NCBI GenBank assembly: GCA_023512835.1
Contig: CM042088.1
Span: 310,001-374,000, forward strand
From: Taxillus chinensis
Taxonomy: Eukaryota; Streptophyta; Magnoliopsida; Santalales; Loranthaceae
Direction: 5' to 3'
DNA: 64,000 nucleotides
Below are positions 1-11,954 of the stretch, piece after piece. How positions within the stretch are numbered: position 1 is the stretch's first letter; every line of letters starts with the position of its first letter. A program made the translations under genes and the position numbers. The notes beneath the pieces are model-generated. The model saw only the letters and a list, made by a program, of their open reading frames with translations, was not told the origin of the DNA and did no database searches.

Positions 1-310
1 GTTTGCTTGTTTTCCTGGGACTTACAGGCGTTAGGTGGATACACCAAGGTGGAAGACCTTATTTATTTTACTCTCCTCCCTTTATGTTATTCTGTTTATG
101 GGAATTGATGTAACCCCAGTGGGGATGAGATTGGAAAGGATTTTGTTGTAATAAACTGGTTTGGATTGCTTTTATGAACACTTTCTTGAATGTGTTGTGG
201 ATGTTTAAAATGTTATAATCTTGGTTTGTATCCTAACCCCTTTGCCCTCCGTGTGGGTAAAAGGGGAGTCACGTACCGGTTTCCTCGGGTTGGAAATCTG
301 GGGCGTGACA
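1..310 (+). mobile_element. 3' end of a Tekay-type Ty3/gypsy LTR (partial)
   Basis: This is the last part of a long terminal repeat that begins before the window. It is nearly the reverse complement of the first 300 bases of the gypsy B LTR at 10773, including the block ending in GGGGCGTGACA at 310. It interrupts ORF2 of the left Sirevirus copy, whose reading frame resumes at 311. No primer-binding site follows the terminal CA, so this is a 3' LTR or a solo LTR in plus orientation. Its left target duplication lies outside the window. Confidence 0.85.
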
Positions 311-2866
311 TGGAACTTGTTTCTTATTCCGGACTGACGCCTTCAACTTTTCATTTGGACCCAAGGGAGTAAGGCCCATTTCTTCATAGAGTCCGGATTG
401 TTTCACTGCTTCAGTTAGTTGGAGACGCAGAGGTTCCCATTGATTCTTTCTTATGTTGTTATCCACAACCTAATGAGAATCGATCAGGGTCAACTGCTTC
501 GAGTGAATCATGAAGGCAACCAGCATGAAGTGCGGCGACAATATTTGGTATGGAATGAGGACAGTTGAAAGATTCATCCATGGTTTGCTGTCCTCAGCAG
601 TTCCGTCGATGAAGGTCCGGATGAAGGGTACTTTAGGAAGATATCCTTTAAACCAATAAGGCACAATATCAAATATATGTCCGTCCTTGTAGAGGGACGA
701 AAACAGCCTCATCTCCATCTTAACTGCTCAAGAGAAATTCTCTATGTCTTTTGTGGTGAATAGGCCCTTCTCAGAACAGAGAGTCTTAATGTCTTTAGGA
801 GAGAAGGGGCATAGGTCAGAAAGACATCTTCTCTCAGCATTGGATGCGGCATACTTAGACATTTCGAGAAAAACACTTCTATCTGTATCAAGTGGATCAC
901 AATCCGCATAAGATGGGAGGAAGGTGTCAGCCGCTGATGGAGAGGTGGAAGGAGGAGCTGCACTGGAGGAGCTAGGCTGAGAGAAACAGCTGTGTTTGGG
1001 AATGGTAACTCCTGGAAGTGGATGCAATGGAGATGTAGGCCGCTTCTCAGCACGTGCAGAGGAAGGTGCAGGGGGATGAAATGACACGTTCTCCCCCGTT
1101 TTGGAAGATTGCCGAGGGGCAGTAGAGGGACGAGCCATCGTATGTGCCAAGTCCGCGAAAGAAGTCGACAGAGAATGAATGGACGAGGCCACGAGATCCA
1201 TCTTATGCTCAATGGAAGTGGAAGAGTCGGTCATGGCAGAGAGGAGTTAGGCGCCGAGAGCATTAACCTTGGTAGCGATGGCAGAGATTTGGGCGCTCTG
1301 GGCTTGGGCGTGGAAGTCCAGCTAGGCGGAGAGAACAACATCGGAGTGGACCAAGCCAAATGAGGCACATCCACGCGCCAACTCCGGGGCTTTGGAGGGC
1401 TCCCCCGCAGGAATAGGTGCAGGTGTGCGCAGGGCAGAGGAGTCAGTAGGAGTGGAGGGTGCGTTAGCAGTAGAAGGAGCATCCGGAGCATCGGAGGAAT
1501 CCTGAGCAGCAGAGCCACTTTGACCAGAGAGGTCAATGACAGGGATAGTGGTAGTAGGAGAGGCAAGCCGGGCCTCAGCAGGAGAAGGAGCTCGTGCGTC
1601 ATGAGCCGGGCCAGAGGTAACAGCGAAGGGAACATCCAGAATGTGGGCCGGTGTAAGGAAACCGTGATCTAGATTCCAGATGATCATATCCTCCCGGGAG
1701 TGGGTGTGTTTGGCATAAAACACCTTGATGTCGTTGTCAGGGACGAAGGCAGTGCAGGCGAGGCTAAAACGGAACCAGAGGTCTGTTAAGGTGTTAGTGG
1801 AGAGATGGGCAAGGTAGTCACGAGGTTGAGGTAGGGGAGGTAAAGGTGCTTCCGGAGGAGAAGGTAGGACATCTGCCATTGTCGTAGCAACGGCAGCATC
1901 AATAGCGAAAGCAGCAGCGGGTGAGTTGGGTGCGAGGACATCAGCAGGAGAAGGCACTAGAGAGTCAGCTGGATGAGGACTTGGCTGAGAGGGCCCCATA
2001 ACCTCAGACGGTTCGGGACGAATGCTATGCTGGGAGGTTCGAGAGATAGATGTGGCAGCAATGGACCGAATTCGAGAGGACTGGTGAGTAGAGCTGACTT
2101 CGGGGGCATGGCTGTCGGCTGGGTCACCAACCGGACTGCCCTGTTATTCCGAGGCGGGAAGGAGGCGGTGAGCAGCAGAAGGCCAACGAGCCGTCATGGT
2201 CCGTCATGGTCCCATCAGGCGTAAGGTGGCGAAGATAGTAAGCCTGGGGGAAAGGGATAGTGCTATTTTCGTTGAAATGGAACGGATGCAGATATTGGGA
2301 GACTATGCTGAGAATCCTCCCAAAAGATAGGTTCTTGGGGCCGTTCTTCAGCAAGTGGAACAAGAATGTCCCCTAGTCTATTGGGAGACCCTCAAAAACT
2401 TCGTACATGGCCAATAGAAGGTCATACGGAACGGAGTCCAGAGCGGAAGTGCGAGCCAGTAGACATCGGCTCGGAATGGTCGTCATACAACGATAGCTTG
2501 GAAGGACTTCACCTTGTATTCCTTCCCTTTGTAAGTGCAGCCCATGGAAGCTGCCATTGATTCTGGATCCGGGTGTTGAGGTTCACCAAGAGGTAGGTTG
2601 AGAGCGGCACGGAGGATGGCGGGGGTGATGACGATGGATTCACCCCGAACATGGGAAAAGATGGAATCGGTGGTGCAACAGATGCGCTGGTAGTACTCAG
2701 TAATGTCATCGATGAGAAGAGTGATAGGATTGGAAACCAGGTTCAGAATATGAGAGGCTTCCAGAAGGGGGCGTAGATCCAAAAACCAAGCCGGAGGATC
2801 AGAAATTGCAGGCCAATCGACCAGATGGCCGGGATTAACGCCAGAAAGAGAAAGCTTGGGTGCCAT
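311..2866 (-). pseudogene. ORF2 of left Sirevirus copy: N-terminal transposon-type domain, linker, C-terminal Ulp1/C48-like peptidase (broken)
   Basis: The gene reads on the minus strand from an ATG at 2866 (MAPKLSLSGVNPGHLVDW). The first 130 residues and the stretch to about 2124 match the plus-strand copy at 40795 at roughly 75-80% identity by eye. A Pro/Ser/Ala-rich linker follows (about 2000-1320), then a helical heptad-like stretch (about 1320-1090). Residues encoded at about 860-311 resemble a Ulp1/SENP (MEROPS C48) fold: a tryptophan about 10 residues before VLIPYQI, then the catalytic-type histidine in PHFMLVAF and aspartate in LTLIDSH. The part that should hold the Gln and Cys is removed by the LTR ending at 310. 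In-frame stops and frameshifts occur, including TAG at 2373-2375 (shared with the other copy), one after LTLIDSH near 470, and one near 725. Function is inferred from family resemblance. Its position after pol is that of an env-like gene in Sireviruses, but I see no signal peptide or fusion-protein feature. Confidence 0.7.
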
Positions 2867-2968
2867 TTCGAGTACGAGGGAGGAGGAAGGTAGGTCTTAG
2901 AGATTGGAAGAGCGACGAGAGTTTAGGGATTTGGAAATGTAAACTCGCACTGCGTGTGAAAATCCAGT

Positions 2969-2976
2969 ATATATAA
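2969..2976 (-). promoter_or_regulatory. TATA-like box upstream of ORF2, left copy
   Basis: The tract TATATATA is followed on the minus strand by a short leader to the ORF2 ATG at 2866. The right copy has a matching TATATATC at the same relative place, and the leader is conserved between copies (CAAATCCCTAAA-type block). This suggests that ORF2 is transcribed from its own or an LTR-derived promoter. Confidence 0.5.
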
Positions 2977-3951
2977 GACCAAGTCCATGGTTGCCAGCGG
3001 ATATTGGGATTAAGCGAGATGAATAGTCATCCGCCTAACAAGCTGATGTCATTTATCTTGATACATGAGCGCCTCTGAATTTAAAGATGACGTGGAGGCT
3101 GCAGAATCAAGTATTCAGGACAGCTATATGCCTTCTTCCAGAAATTGCTTGTCTCAAGACTTGCATTTTAAATAGACCATCATTATTCCTCCTCAAAAAC
3201 ATGCGATGAGACTTGAGTATTTCAAGAGTCCAAAGGAAATGAACCGACAATCATCCGGATGAAAAATAATCCGTAGAAGTATATCCGGATGAGCAACAGT
3301 GTGCCTGTAAAAACAGAGTGCGATAAGAGAGAAAGTGATTCCTTTGTTGGCTTGAAGTCGAAGAAGAATGAAGTACCACAATACTTCATATCTGAGACTT
3401 CAGACATGATATATCAGTGAGAATGCAAAGTGAATTGGAACCTGTAGCTGCATGAGGACAAACTAAAAAGGAACACAGAGCTTTTACAGGTTGGGATTAG
3501 TACGGATGTAAACAGATATGAAAAGTGAGCATAATCCGAACTAATGAAAAAGGCAGAACTCATGCATTGAAGATGAATGTTAGACACATACAAGCAATTG
3601 ACTAAATCAATGATACTGAAAAATAAGCATATGTCAGATAAGAAACACGTAAGTTCACATTGGTCAACATAGTGAAACCGTCATGCTGAACATTGTAGCC
3701 AAGATAATTGAACTATATATGTGTTACTTTGATTAAGATTCATGAGTGAGAATGGAAGAAAGAACACATGCCGGATGCTATCAATTGATTATCCGATTAA
3801 GATGAATAGTTGAAAAAATAAAAGCATCCAAACATGCCACAAATCTGATTCAACAATGCATGTCCAGTCAGATTCGGAAGTGAGAGGTGAGAGGGAGGAG
3901 CATCCAAGACATATTAGGAGGTGATTACTAAAAGAATAGATAAAGCTTTTG

Positions 3952-3979
3952 CTCCCCCATAGATCGTACGATCCTCTCA
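3952..3979 (-). promoter_or_regulatory. Polypurine-tract module 1, left Sirevirus copy
   Basis: Read on the minus strand, this is AGAGGATCGTACGATCT followed by ATGGGGGAG. The palindromic core (GATCGTACGATC) next to a purine tract recurs at 4067-4094 and twice in the right copy. Sireviruses are known to carry multiple polypurine tracts, which prime plus-strand DNA synthesis. Confidence 0.6.
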
Positions 3980-4066
3980 GTGATGAACTCCTTCTCAGAT
4001 AGACAGCCGGGAAAGAGGTCACGAGACATATAAGGGGGGTATTACTTGGGTAACAATAAGCGTTTT

Positions 4067-4094
4067 CTCCCCCTTAGATCTTGCAATCCTCTCG
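4067..4094 (-). promoter_or_regulatory. Polypurine-tract module 2, left Sirevirus copy
   Basis: This is the second copy of the module on the minus strand: AGAGGATTGCAAGATCT then AAGGGGGAG. It has the best polypurine tract of the left copy. The palindrome is slightly decayed compared with module 1. Confidence 0.6.
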
Positions 4095-4532
4095 ATAGAC
4101 ATTTCTAGCTAAATGATTTAGATTTTGAGTATAATGCTGTTTATCCTTTCAGAAACTTCACTTCAAAAGCTGATAAGACTGCCACTGTGATTTCATCCAC
4201 CAGCATTCCGAGCTAACCCATTTCATTTCTTCAACAAGACATGTTAATAGTGTAATCAATATGAAACAGCACTGGACATGAGGTGATACATGAAAATATG
4301 AATCATGAAATCCAAAGGAGAGTATACTCATATAGGGTTAATTATGTCAGCTAAACAACTTCAGTCGGGAAACACAAGTATCCTCCCAGATGAAGATATG
4401 AGAAAATTATCAGAAACATGATGCAAATCAGTAGTAAACGTGATCAGCATGAAGTATAGTAAGTGTCTTACGCCCACTAAGAATTACAATGCATGTTCTG
4501 AAAGAAATGTTGTTGGATACATAAATAAGGAC

Positions 4533-7500
4533 CTATGCAGTAAGGTCAAGCATACCTAGTTTTAAGAGAAGTTCAGAAAATCTTGCATCAGGTAGGGGCT
4601 TGGTAAGTATGTCTGCGAGTTGATCATTCATAGCAACTTGTTCAAGTGATATGTTCTTTTTGAGAACATGATCTCAGATAAAATGATACCTAACTTCAAT
4701 GTGCTTTGTTTTCGGGTGCATGACAGGGTTATTGCTGATAGCAATTGCACTCGTGTTATTGCAATATAGTGGAACAGATGTCATGTTTAAGCCGTAGTCA
4801 GTAAGCTGACTTTGCATCTAGAGTAGCTGTGCGCAGCAACTCCCAGTAGCTATATATTCCGCCTTAGCAATAGAGGTTGATACAAAATTCTGCTTCTTAC
4901 TGAACCATGAAATCAATCTGTTTCCTGGGAACTGACATGTACCACTAGTGTTTTTTTTCTCGATGCGACACCCAGAAAAATCAGCATCTGAATATCCAGA
5001 TAAAGAGAAGTTGGACTCCTTCGGATACCAGAGTCCCAAATTCACTGTCCCTTTGAGATACCGCAATATTCATTTTACATGAAGCATGTGTGACTCTTTG
5101 GGATCCGCCTGATATCTTGCACAAATGCAAGTTGCAAACATTATGTCTGGGCGACTTGCTGTAAGGTACAACAATGATTCAATCATACCTCTGTATTCAG
5201 TCACGTTTACTGATTTTCCGTCAGTATCAGGATCTAACTTTGCACTGATTGGCATGGGAGTCTTCACGGAAGATGAGGTGTCCATACCGAACTTCTTGAT
5301 TAAATCCCGTGTGTATTTGGCTTGGTTGATGAAGATTTCATCCTTTAATTGTTTAACCTCTATTCCAAGGAAGTACGTTAATTCTCCCATCATACTCAAT
5401 TCAAATTTTCCAGTCATTAACTTCGCAAACTCTTCACAAAACTTCGGATTTGATGATCCGAAAATGATGTCATCCACATAGATTTGTACGATTAGAGAAT
5501 GATCTTTCTCTTTCTATAGAAATAGTGTGGTGTATATCTTCCCTTTTCTAAAATTATGTTCGAGCAAGAATTTTGATAGTGTGTCATACCAGGCTCTTGG
5601 AGCTTGCTTCAATCCGTACAAGGCTTTCTGAAGTTTATATACCATATGTTCAGCCTTGTGTTCAACGAAGCCCGGAGGTTGTTCGACATAAACCTCCTCT
5701 TGAAGATCTCCATTAAGAAATGCGCTCTTCATGTCCATTTGATAAACCTTGAAGTTTTCATATAATGCATACGCCAGGAACATTCGGATCGCTTCAAGTC
5801 TAGCTACCAGAGCAAAGGTTTCGTCATAATCAATGCCTTCTTGACGATAGCCTTTTGCTACCAGTCTGGCTTTGTTCCGGATTACTATTCCATTAGTATC
5901 CAATTTGTTCCGGAATACCCATTTGACTCCTATGACTTGTTGCGATCTCGGCCTTGGTACTAAAGTCCACACATCGTTCCTCTTGAACTGATTAAGGTCT
6001 TCTTGCATAGTGTCTATCCAATTTGAGTCTTGAAGGGCTTCATCCACAACCTTTGGCTCTATCTGAGATAGGAAACAAGAGTAGAGGAACAAGTTGGAGG
6101 TGGCTGCCCTCGTTCTTACTCCAACAGTAGGATCACCAATCACTTGTTCTGATGGGTGGTTCTGAGTCCACCTATAGTTCTGCGCAAGTGGTAGTGAGTA
6201 GTTAATAATTTGAAGCTCTGCCAGATCGGGTGGATCTTGTATATCGGCTGGATGAGCTTCTTCCGGACCAGTTGTATCCATATGATGAACAGTTCCGAAA
6301 GTACTTAGAAGTTCTTCAGCACTGTTACTTTCAGTATGAACAGGTCCGGACGGACTTGAAGGTTCTCCAGAGTTATGGATGTCCGTAATAGTTTGTCCGG
6401 AGATAAGTGGAAGTCCTGAGTCCGAGTCTTCTGAAGTATCATCAGAAGCATATCTTCTTGCTTCACCGGTGCTTGTTGATTGATCAATAGCAGTAGCAGG
6501 AACATGTCTGAACTGAGAATAGTCAATTATATCTGCATGAGCCTGCACATTTAAAGATCCTATACTAGACCAATCAAGGTTAAACTCATCAAAGGTAACA
6601 TGGATAGATTCTTCAACTGTTAAACGTTTTCTATTGAAAACACGATAAGCCTTGCTGTGTAACGAGTATCCGACAAAGATCCCATCATCGAATTTTGGCT
6701 CAAATTTACTCTGTGCCTCTTTTTCATTGTTTAACACGTAGCAAGCACACCCAAAGGCTTTAAGATGAGAGATTGACGGCTTTCTGCCTCTCCACATCTC
6801 GTAAGGTGTTTTCATGGTAACCTTATTGATAAGAGTTCTATTCTAAACATAGCATGTAGTTGACATAGCTTCAGCCCGTAGACTGAGAGGAAGTTTTGAC
6901 CCTGCTAACATTGATCTACCAGCTTCGACTAGAGTGCGATTCTTATACTCTGCAACTCCATTTTGCTATGGAGTCCTGGGCGCAGAGAAGTCGTGCTGAA
7001 TACCCTGTTCAGAACAATATGACCTCATATCTGAAAAGTCAGATTCCGTACCATGATCACTCCTGATGCATTTAATGCTCAGTCCTTGTGAATTGCTTAT
7101 CCAGTTGAAAAGATCTATTTGATGCTCAAAGGTTTGATCCTTTAATTTCAGGAACATCACCCATGTATACCTGGTGAAGTCATCGATAACCACTAGGGTA
7201 TATCTCGCACCACCAAGAGAAGCAATTGAAATGGGACCACAAAGATCCATATGAACATCACCCATGTATACCTGGATCTTTGTGGTCCCATTTCAATTGC
7301 TTCTCTTGGTGGTGCGAGATATACCCTAGTGGTTATCGATGACTTCAGTGGAGCAGTTATTGAATTAACTGATTTGCTCTTAAAGCTGTGCTTGGTCTGC
7401 TTGCCGAGTTAGCATTCTCGACAGAGAGTCTCTGGAGTATTTATGTTTGGGCAGACCGTGTACTAAGTCATGCGACGCTAGTTTAGATATAGTCTTGAAA

Positions 7501-7917
7501 TTTAAATGAGCGCACCGCTTGTGCCATAGCCAACTATCTTCATCTGATGCTTTAGTGAGGAAGCATATAGGGTCAGAAGAATTATTTCTTAAGACCACTG
7601 AATATATGTCCCTATCTCTTAATCCGGATAACTTAACATCTCCGGATAAGGTTTCCCTAACTGTGCAGGTGTTGGACAAAAAGGAAACAATAAATCCTTT
7701 GTCACATAAATTACTGACACTGAGCAGATTATGCTTCAAACCTTCGACTAGTGCAACTTTAGTGATTGATACACAGCCGTTGGTTAAAGTGCCATACCCC
7801 ACAGTCTTACCTTTGCTGTTGCCGCCATATGATACAGATGGGCCTCGTTTGTCCGTAACTTCAACGAGCAGAGACTGATCACCCGTCATATGTCTGGAGC
7901 ATCCACTATCAAGGATC
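4533..7917 (-). pseudogene. pol: Sirevirus-like copia pol, left copy (protease to RNase H), split and broken
   Basis: The minus-strand order is protease (WILDSGCSRHMTGD at about 7900), GAG-pre-integrase (LWHKRCAHL), integrase core with D (DLCGP), D (IRSDHGTE) and E (QNGVAE), reverse transcriptase ([34 protein letters not shown]) and RNase H (SGYSDADFSG), ending LADILTKPLPD before a stop at 4533. This order of integrase before RT is diagnostic of Ty1/copia. The upstream part is at 26723-27140, beyond the gypsy A insertion. Damage includes an inverted duplication at 7175-7347 in the integrase, TAG in the integrase just before QNGVAE, a stop before the YVDD motif near 5515, and stops near 5068 and 4817. 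The product would be non-functional. Confidence 0.9.
7175..7347. repeat. Perfect 75-bp inverted repeat with 23-base loop inside integrase
   Basis: Positions 7175-7249 and 7273-7347 are exact reverse complements around a loop at 7250-7272. In addition a 22-base stretch at 7153-7174 is repeated directly at 7254-7275. The right Sirevirus copy cannot be compared here because of its own deletion. The arrangement looks like a template-switch or fold-back event, or an assembly error. Confidence 0.9.
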
Positions 7918-8010
7918 CATTTTGTTATGCCCCGGAATCCCGGAATCCGACCCACAGAAACCGGTTAGTGAATCCCCAAGCCCGCACCCGAAGGGACAAG
8001 GGGTAGGTGA

Positions 8011-10240
8011 TGTAAAGACTCGTATTTGGGTAGTTTTGAGAGATAGTCATTCTATGGGAATGTAACTATCTGGACGGTAGTGTAGCCGTCGATGTGAGCA
8101 TTTTGACTGTACTTGGGCCCGATTTTGAGTCAGGGCCCCGTTTGACCCGATTGTTGACTTTTCGGGGTTTATTGGTTGACTATGCGTTTGGGCGGTCTTT
8201 TGGGTGTAATAATATCTTAACAGTGTTGTGCTCATCATTTCGAGCGTTTTGATAGTAATTTGACTCAATTTGGAGTTCGTGACCTCGGGAGGTCAATTAT
8301 TGCGTTCGGGTCAATTATTGCTGGGAGGCCAATTATTGGCAACAGTATATATATAATTAAGAACTGCCTTATCTCTTTAATTGCCAATTATTGGTACGTC
8401 CATGTTTGAGCAAGAGAGAGAGAGAGAGAGAAGGTGAAGAGCGTGAAGAGCTTTCTTGGCGATTTTGGGGCGATTGGAGCTCGTGGATCGCAATAAACCT
8501 TTCCAGGTAGGTGTCCTTAACTGTCTTATCTCGATCCTATCTTTGAATATGTAATCTGTGGTTGTACGAGTGTGTATTTTATGAGGGTTGAGAAGTCAAC
8601 CATGGAGGTCTAGATTTAGATCTAGATGAATATATGATTTGTGTGTATTTCAGTTATTATCGTGCGAATTAGAGGCGTTTAGGACGCGTTTTCAGGTAAA
8701 TATTGCAGTTTATTGCGTAAAACATGTGTTCATGAGCGTCTGGGGGTCACTGGGTTGCTTCCAGACGAAGAACAGGCCAAAAACGATGATAAACAGTACC
8801 CTGGGCGAATTGTAGGGTGAAGTTCGTAGTCAGCAGCTTCGTTAGTCCGGAGTAGTTAGTCCGGAGGAGTTAGTCCGGATCAGTAGTCCGGAGGAGTTAG
8901 TCCAGATCAGTAGTCCGGAGGAGTAGTCCAGATCAGTAGCATCAGTCCGTAGCATCAAATCCGTAGCATCAAATCCGCAGCAGTGATCCGCAGCTTCAAT
9001 CCACAATAGTGTTCCGCAGCAGTGCAACTGCACTGCACTGGACATTTACATTGTAAACCATTATGCCTCTCCACATTGAAGTATTATACTTAAGTTACAA
9101 TGTAAATAACGAAATACCCCCCATTTGGATTCAAAGAAAAATACTAGAAAAATTAATTCCCACTCTTTTGAAATGTGAAAATTGGGATTTAGTGTAAAAT
9201 CTCGGAAAAGCCCAAAAGTTCGTAGTGGTGATTTTTTGGAAAGTGGGGTTAGACATCTCAGAAAAATCCCCAAAAATCAGATTATCTTATATATGATATG
9301 AGAACCCAATGCCGGGACTTTTGATTTCAAGAAAATAGTTGTTATGGGTACTTCCTTCATAAATCAAGGATTGAGGATTTACTTGTGAAGACTGGCTACA
9401 GTTTAAAGGAAATGTTGAGAATGACATGCCATACTAATGTTAGTATGTTGGTGTGAGGTATTGGGGCATGGACTCCGTGACTTATTTGGGTTCTCACCGT
9501 GATGCACCGATGGTGCTATGTGGTTGACGTGGCAGGCATATGCACCGATGGCAGGCCTGTGTGGCGACTGTGGCCGAGCATATTGCGCTGTGGACAGGCT
9601 AAGGCCTGAGTTGAGCCGTTGAACTCGTGGAGCTAGGGCTAAGTGCCCTGAGCTGGGATCCCATGGAGGATCGTGGACAAGTTGTCCTGTATAGGCAGGC
9701 TGGGTCCTGATGTTTGTTTGCAAGCTGAGTCCTGATGATTGTGCACACTACACAGTGCACGAGTACACAGAGCATGTAGTATAGACTTGTATGTCTGCAT
9801 GATGTGGAGTGTTGGGGTCACCTACTGAGCTTGTCGCTCACCCCTACTTGTTGTTTAACTTTTTCAGGTGTGACCCGAGACTAGAGGAGGACTTTCTTCC
9901 AGGAGGACGTGCCCACTACTCTAATGTATGATACAGTACTGTATTCTGTATTGTGTATTGTCTTATGTTTGTATCCCGGACATGAGTCCGTGGACAGTTG
10001 TATTTGCATACTGTTTGTGATGTGATGTCTGTATGACTGTTTGACTTATTGTATGCATGATGATGTATGGGAAAGTACAGGATTACCCTTGATGTATGAC
10101 TGTACAGGGTTGCATATTTGAGACAGCACCCGCGGTGTAGTCTCTATTGGTGCTAGTCACCAACCCCTTGACCTTTCGGGTGTGGGCAAGGGGAAGTCAT
10201 GTTCCTAGTTCCAGGTTCCCTGGAATTTGGGGGCGTGACA
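8011..10240 (+). mobile_element. Solo LTR related to gypsy A, opposite orientation
   Basis: It begins TGTAAAGACTCG and ends GGGGGCGTGACA and is flanked by ggtga at 8006-8010 and 10241-10245. Its first 350 bases resemble the reverse complement of the gypsy A LTR end (for example the block ending in ACTCAATTTGGAGTTCGTGA), so it is a sister family that inserted into that family's LTR. No internal domain is present, as expected after recombination between two LTRs. The TATA-like tract is at about 8345-8355. Small ORFs inside it are not credible genes. Confidence 0.88.
8838..8965 (+). repeat. AGTCCGGA/GATCAGTAG short tandem repeats in solo LTR
   Basis: Units such as AGTCCGGAGGAGTT and AGTCCGGATCAGT alternate with little divergence across this stretch. 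Gypsy A's LTR has expanded AGTCCGG-containing units at the corresponding place (about 25680-25970), so this part of the LTR is prone to repeat growth. Confidence 0.7.
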
Positions 10241-11257
10241 GGTGATAACACCGAGAAAGGGACCTTAGCATGGGTGCCATCCCTGAAACATATCACACAT
10301 ATATCATACAAATACAACAATCTCATTTTTATCCACAATATAAACACACGTTCATACATGTCATTTCCCCCACAGGGTTACATAATATTATTACAACCCA
10401 ATAAAACAAGAAAACACACACGGGGTCTTCACCTCTGGTGAACCTCCTAGCTCTTATAGGCACCTGGAACAAACAAAGATAAACACAACAGGAGGGGTGA
10501 GCCATCATAGCTCAGTAGGGATCCTTTCTCCCCGGCCCATCCCAACTCATAAAATAGTGTAGGAATGTGCTCGTCTAATACTACATATATATCACCAACT
10601 CAATCATAAAATCACACATTCACATAGAAAGCAAACCTCCCTGGTTACATAAATATTTCCTCAGGAACAATATTGCCTCTCAGGCACCATAGTGCATCTC
10701 AGCCTTAGTATTGTCTCTAAGACATAGGAACCTCTTAGGCCTTATATACATCTTGCCTCATAGGCCCTCAACTGTCACGCCCCGGATTTCCAACCCGAGG
10801 AAACCGGCACGTGACTCCCCTTTTACCCACACGGAGGGCAAAGGGGTTAGGATACAAACCAAGAATTTTACATTTCAAACATCCACAACCCATTCAAGAA
10901 AGTAATATTCATAAAAATATTCCAAACCAGTTTATTACAACGGAATTCTTTCCAATCCCATCCCCACTCTGGGGTTACATCGATTCCCATAAAAGAAAAC
11001 AACATAAATGGAAGAGTAAAATGGATAAGGTCTTCCACCTTGGTGTATCCACCTAACGCCTGTAAGTCCCTGGAAAACAAGCAAACACAGTAGGAGGGGT
11101 GAGCAACCACAGCTCAGTAGGGATCAAGTCTCCCCAACCCTTCCCATGCTCCTAGCGGCTACATGCATGTGCACAGGTGCAGTGACGTGTTACAACAATC
11201 TCAACAAACAATAACAAACCACATCGGTCGTCACAATTATCCACCACACAAAACACA

Positions 11258-11388
11258 AGTGATTTAACCGCCTCTTCAGGCCAAGTTATTTAACCGCCTC
11301 TTCAGGCCAAGTGATTTAACCGCCTCTTCAGGCCAAGTGATTTAACCGCCTCTCAGGCAAAGTTCTTTAACCGCCTCTTCAGGCCAGA
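11258..11388 (-). repeat. 26-bp tandem repeat (CGCCTCTTCAGGCCAAGT type) in gypsy B LTR
   Basis: About five units of GATTTAACCGCCTCTTCAGG-CCAAGT follow one another. The same array is present in the other LTR (about 18268-18398), and a degenerate form occurs in the gypsy C LTR (about 56030-56110), so it is an old feature of this LTR lineage. Confidence 0.85.
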
Positions 11389-11954
11389 TACCACATCAAG
11401 CACACAACACACATGGTCACTCGAGCATACCACCAAACACTTGGTGTGCACCCGTTCACAAGCGCACAAACCCAACCATTCAGGAAAATAGAGCAAACAC
11501 ACAAGACACATACACTAAACCACAAATCCAGCCACACAGGCATATTACCAAACACGTAATGGGCATATGCATACAGCTATATTCACACAGGCATTTCATC
11601 GAACACAAAGCATGTAATCCACGGAATCACACCAACATGCCATGAAGGCCAACATTCATATAGGAGGTCACACCTATATGAATTTACATATAAATAATAT
11701 AACAGATATCTCATATTCTGCCCTAGGACCCTAGGACAGAGGAGGATTTAGGAAGAACAGAACCCCTACCTCAAGGAAAACGCAACAACACAGCAACAGT
11801 CTGATCCCAAGCCGAACGCCGTCCACCCACGAGTCACCGACCACCCACGCAAGACGCCCGGCAGCAACCAGGAGCTCTCCTTCCCTCTCTCTCTCTCTGC
11901 GACGGCTGGTGAAGCAACAAACCCTAAACCTAAAACAGAGGGACTCCTCCTCCT

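Larger units (their letters stand above)
2867..4532 (-). other. Non-coding segment between pol and ORF2, left Sirevirus copy
   Basis: This 1.7-kb stretch holds no credible ORF. It contains two polypurine-tract/palindrome modules, several ATCCGGAT-type palindromes around 3250-3290, and a TATA-like tract at 2969-2976 that lies about 100 bases upstream of the ORF2 ATG on the minus strand. The corresponding segment in the right copy (39099-40794) has the same layout. It may be a leader or intergenic region, or it may include part of a 3' LTR; no second LTR is present in the window to decide. Confidence 0.6.

Noticed and set aside
728..2866. ORF2 as a true envelope glycoprotein
   Set aside because: No signal peptide, transmembrane segment or glycoprotein-like Cys pattern is visible; the position is env-like but the content is not.
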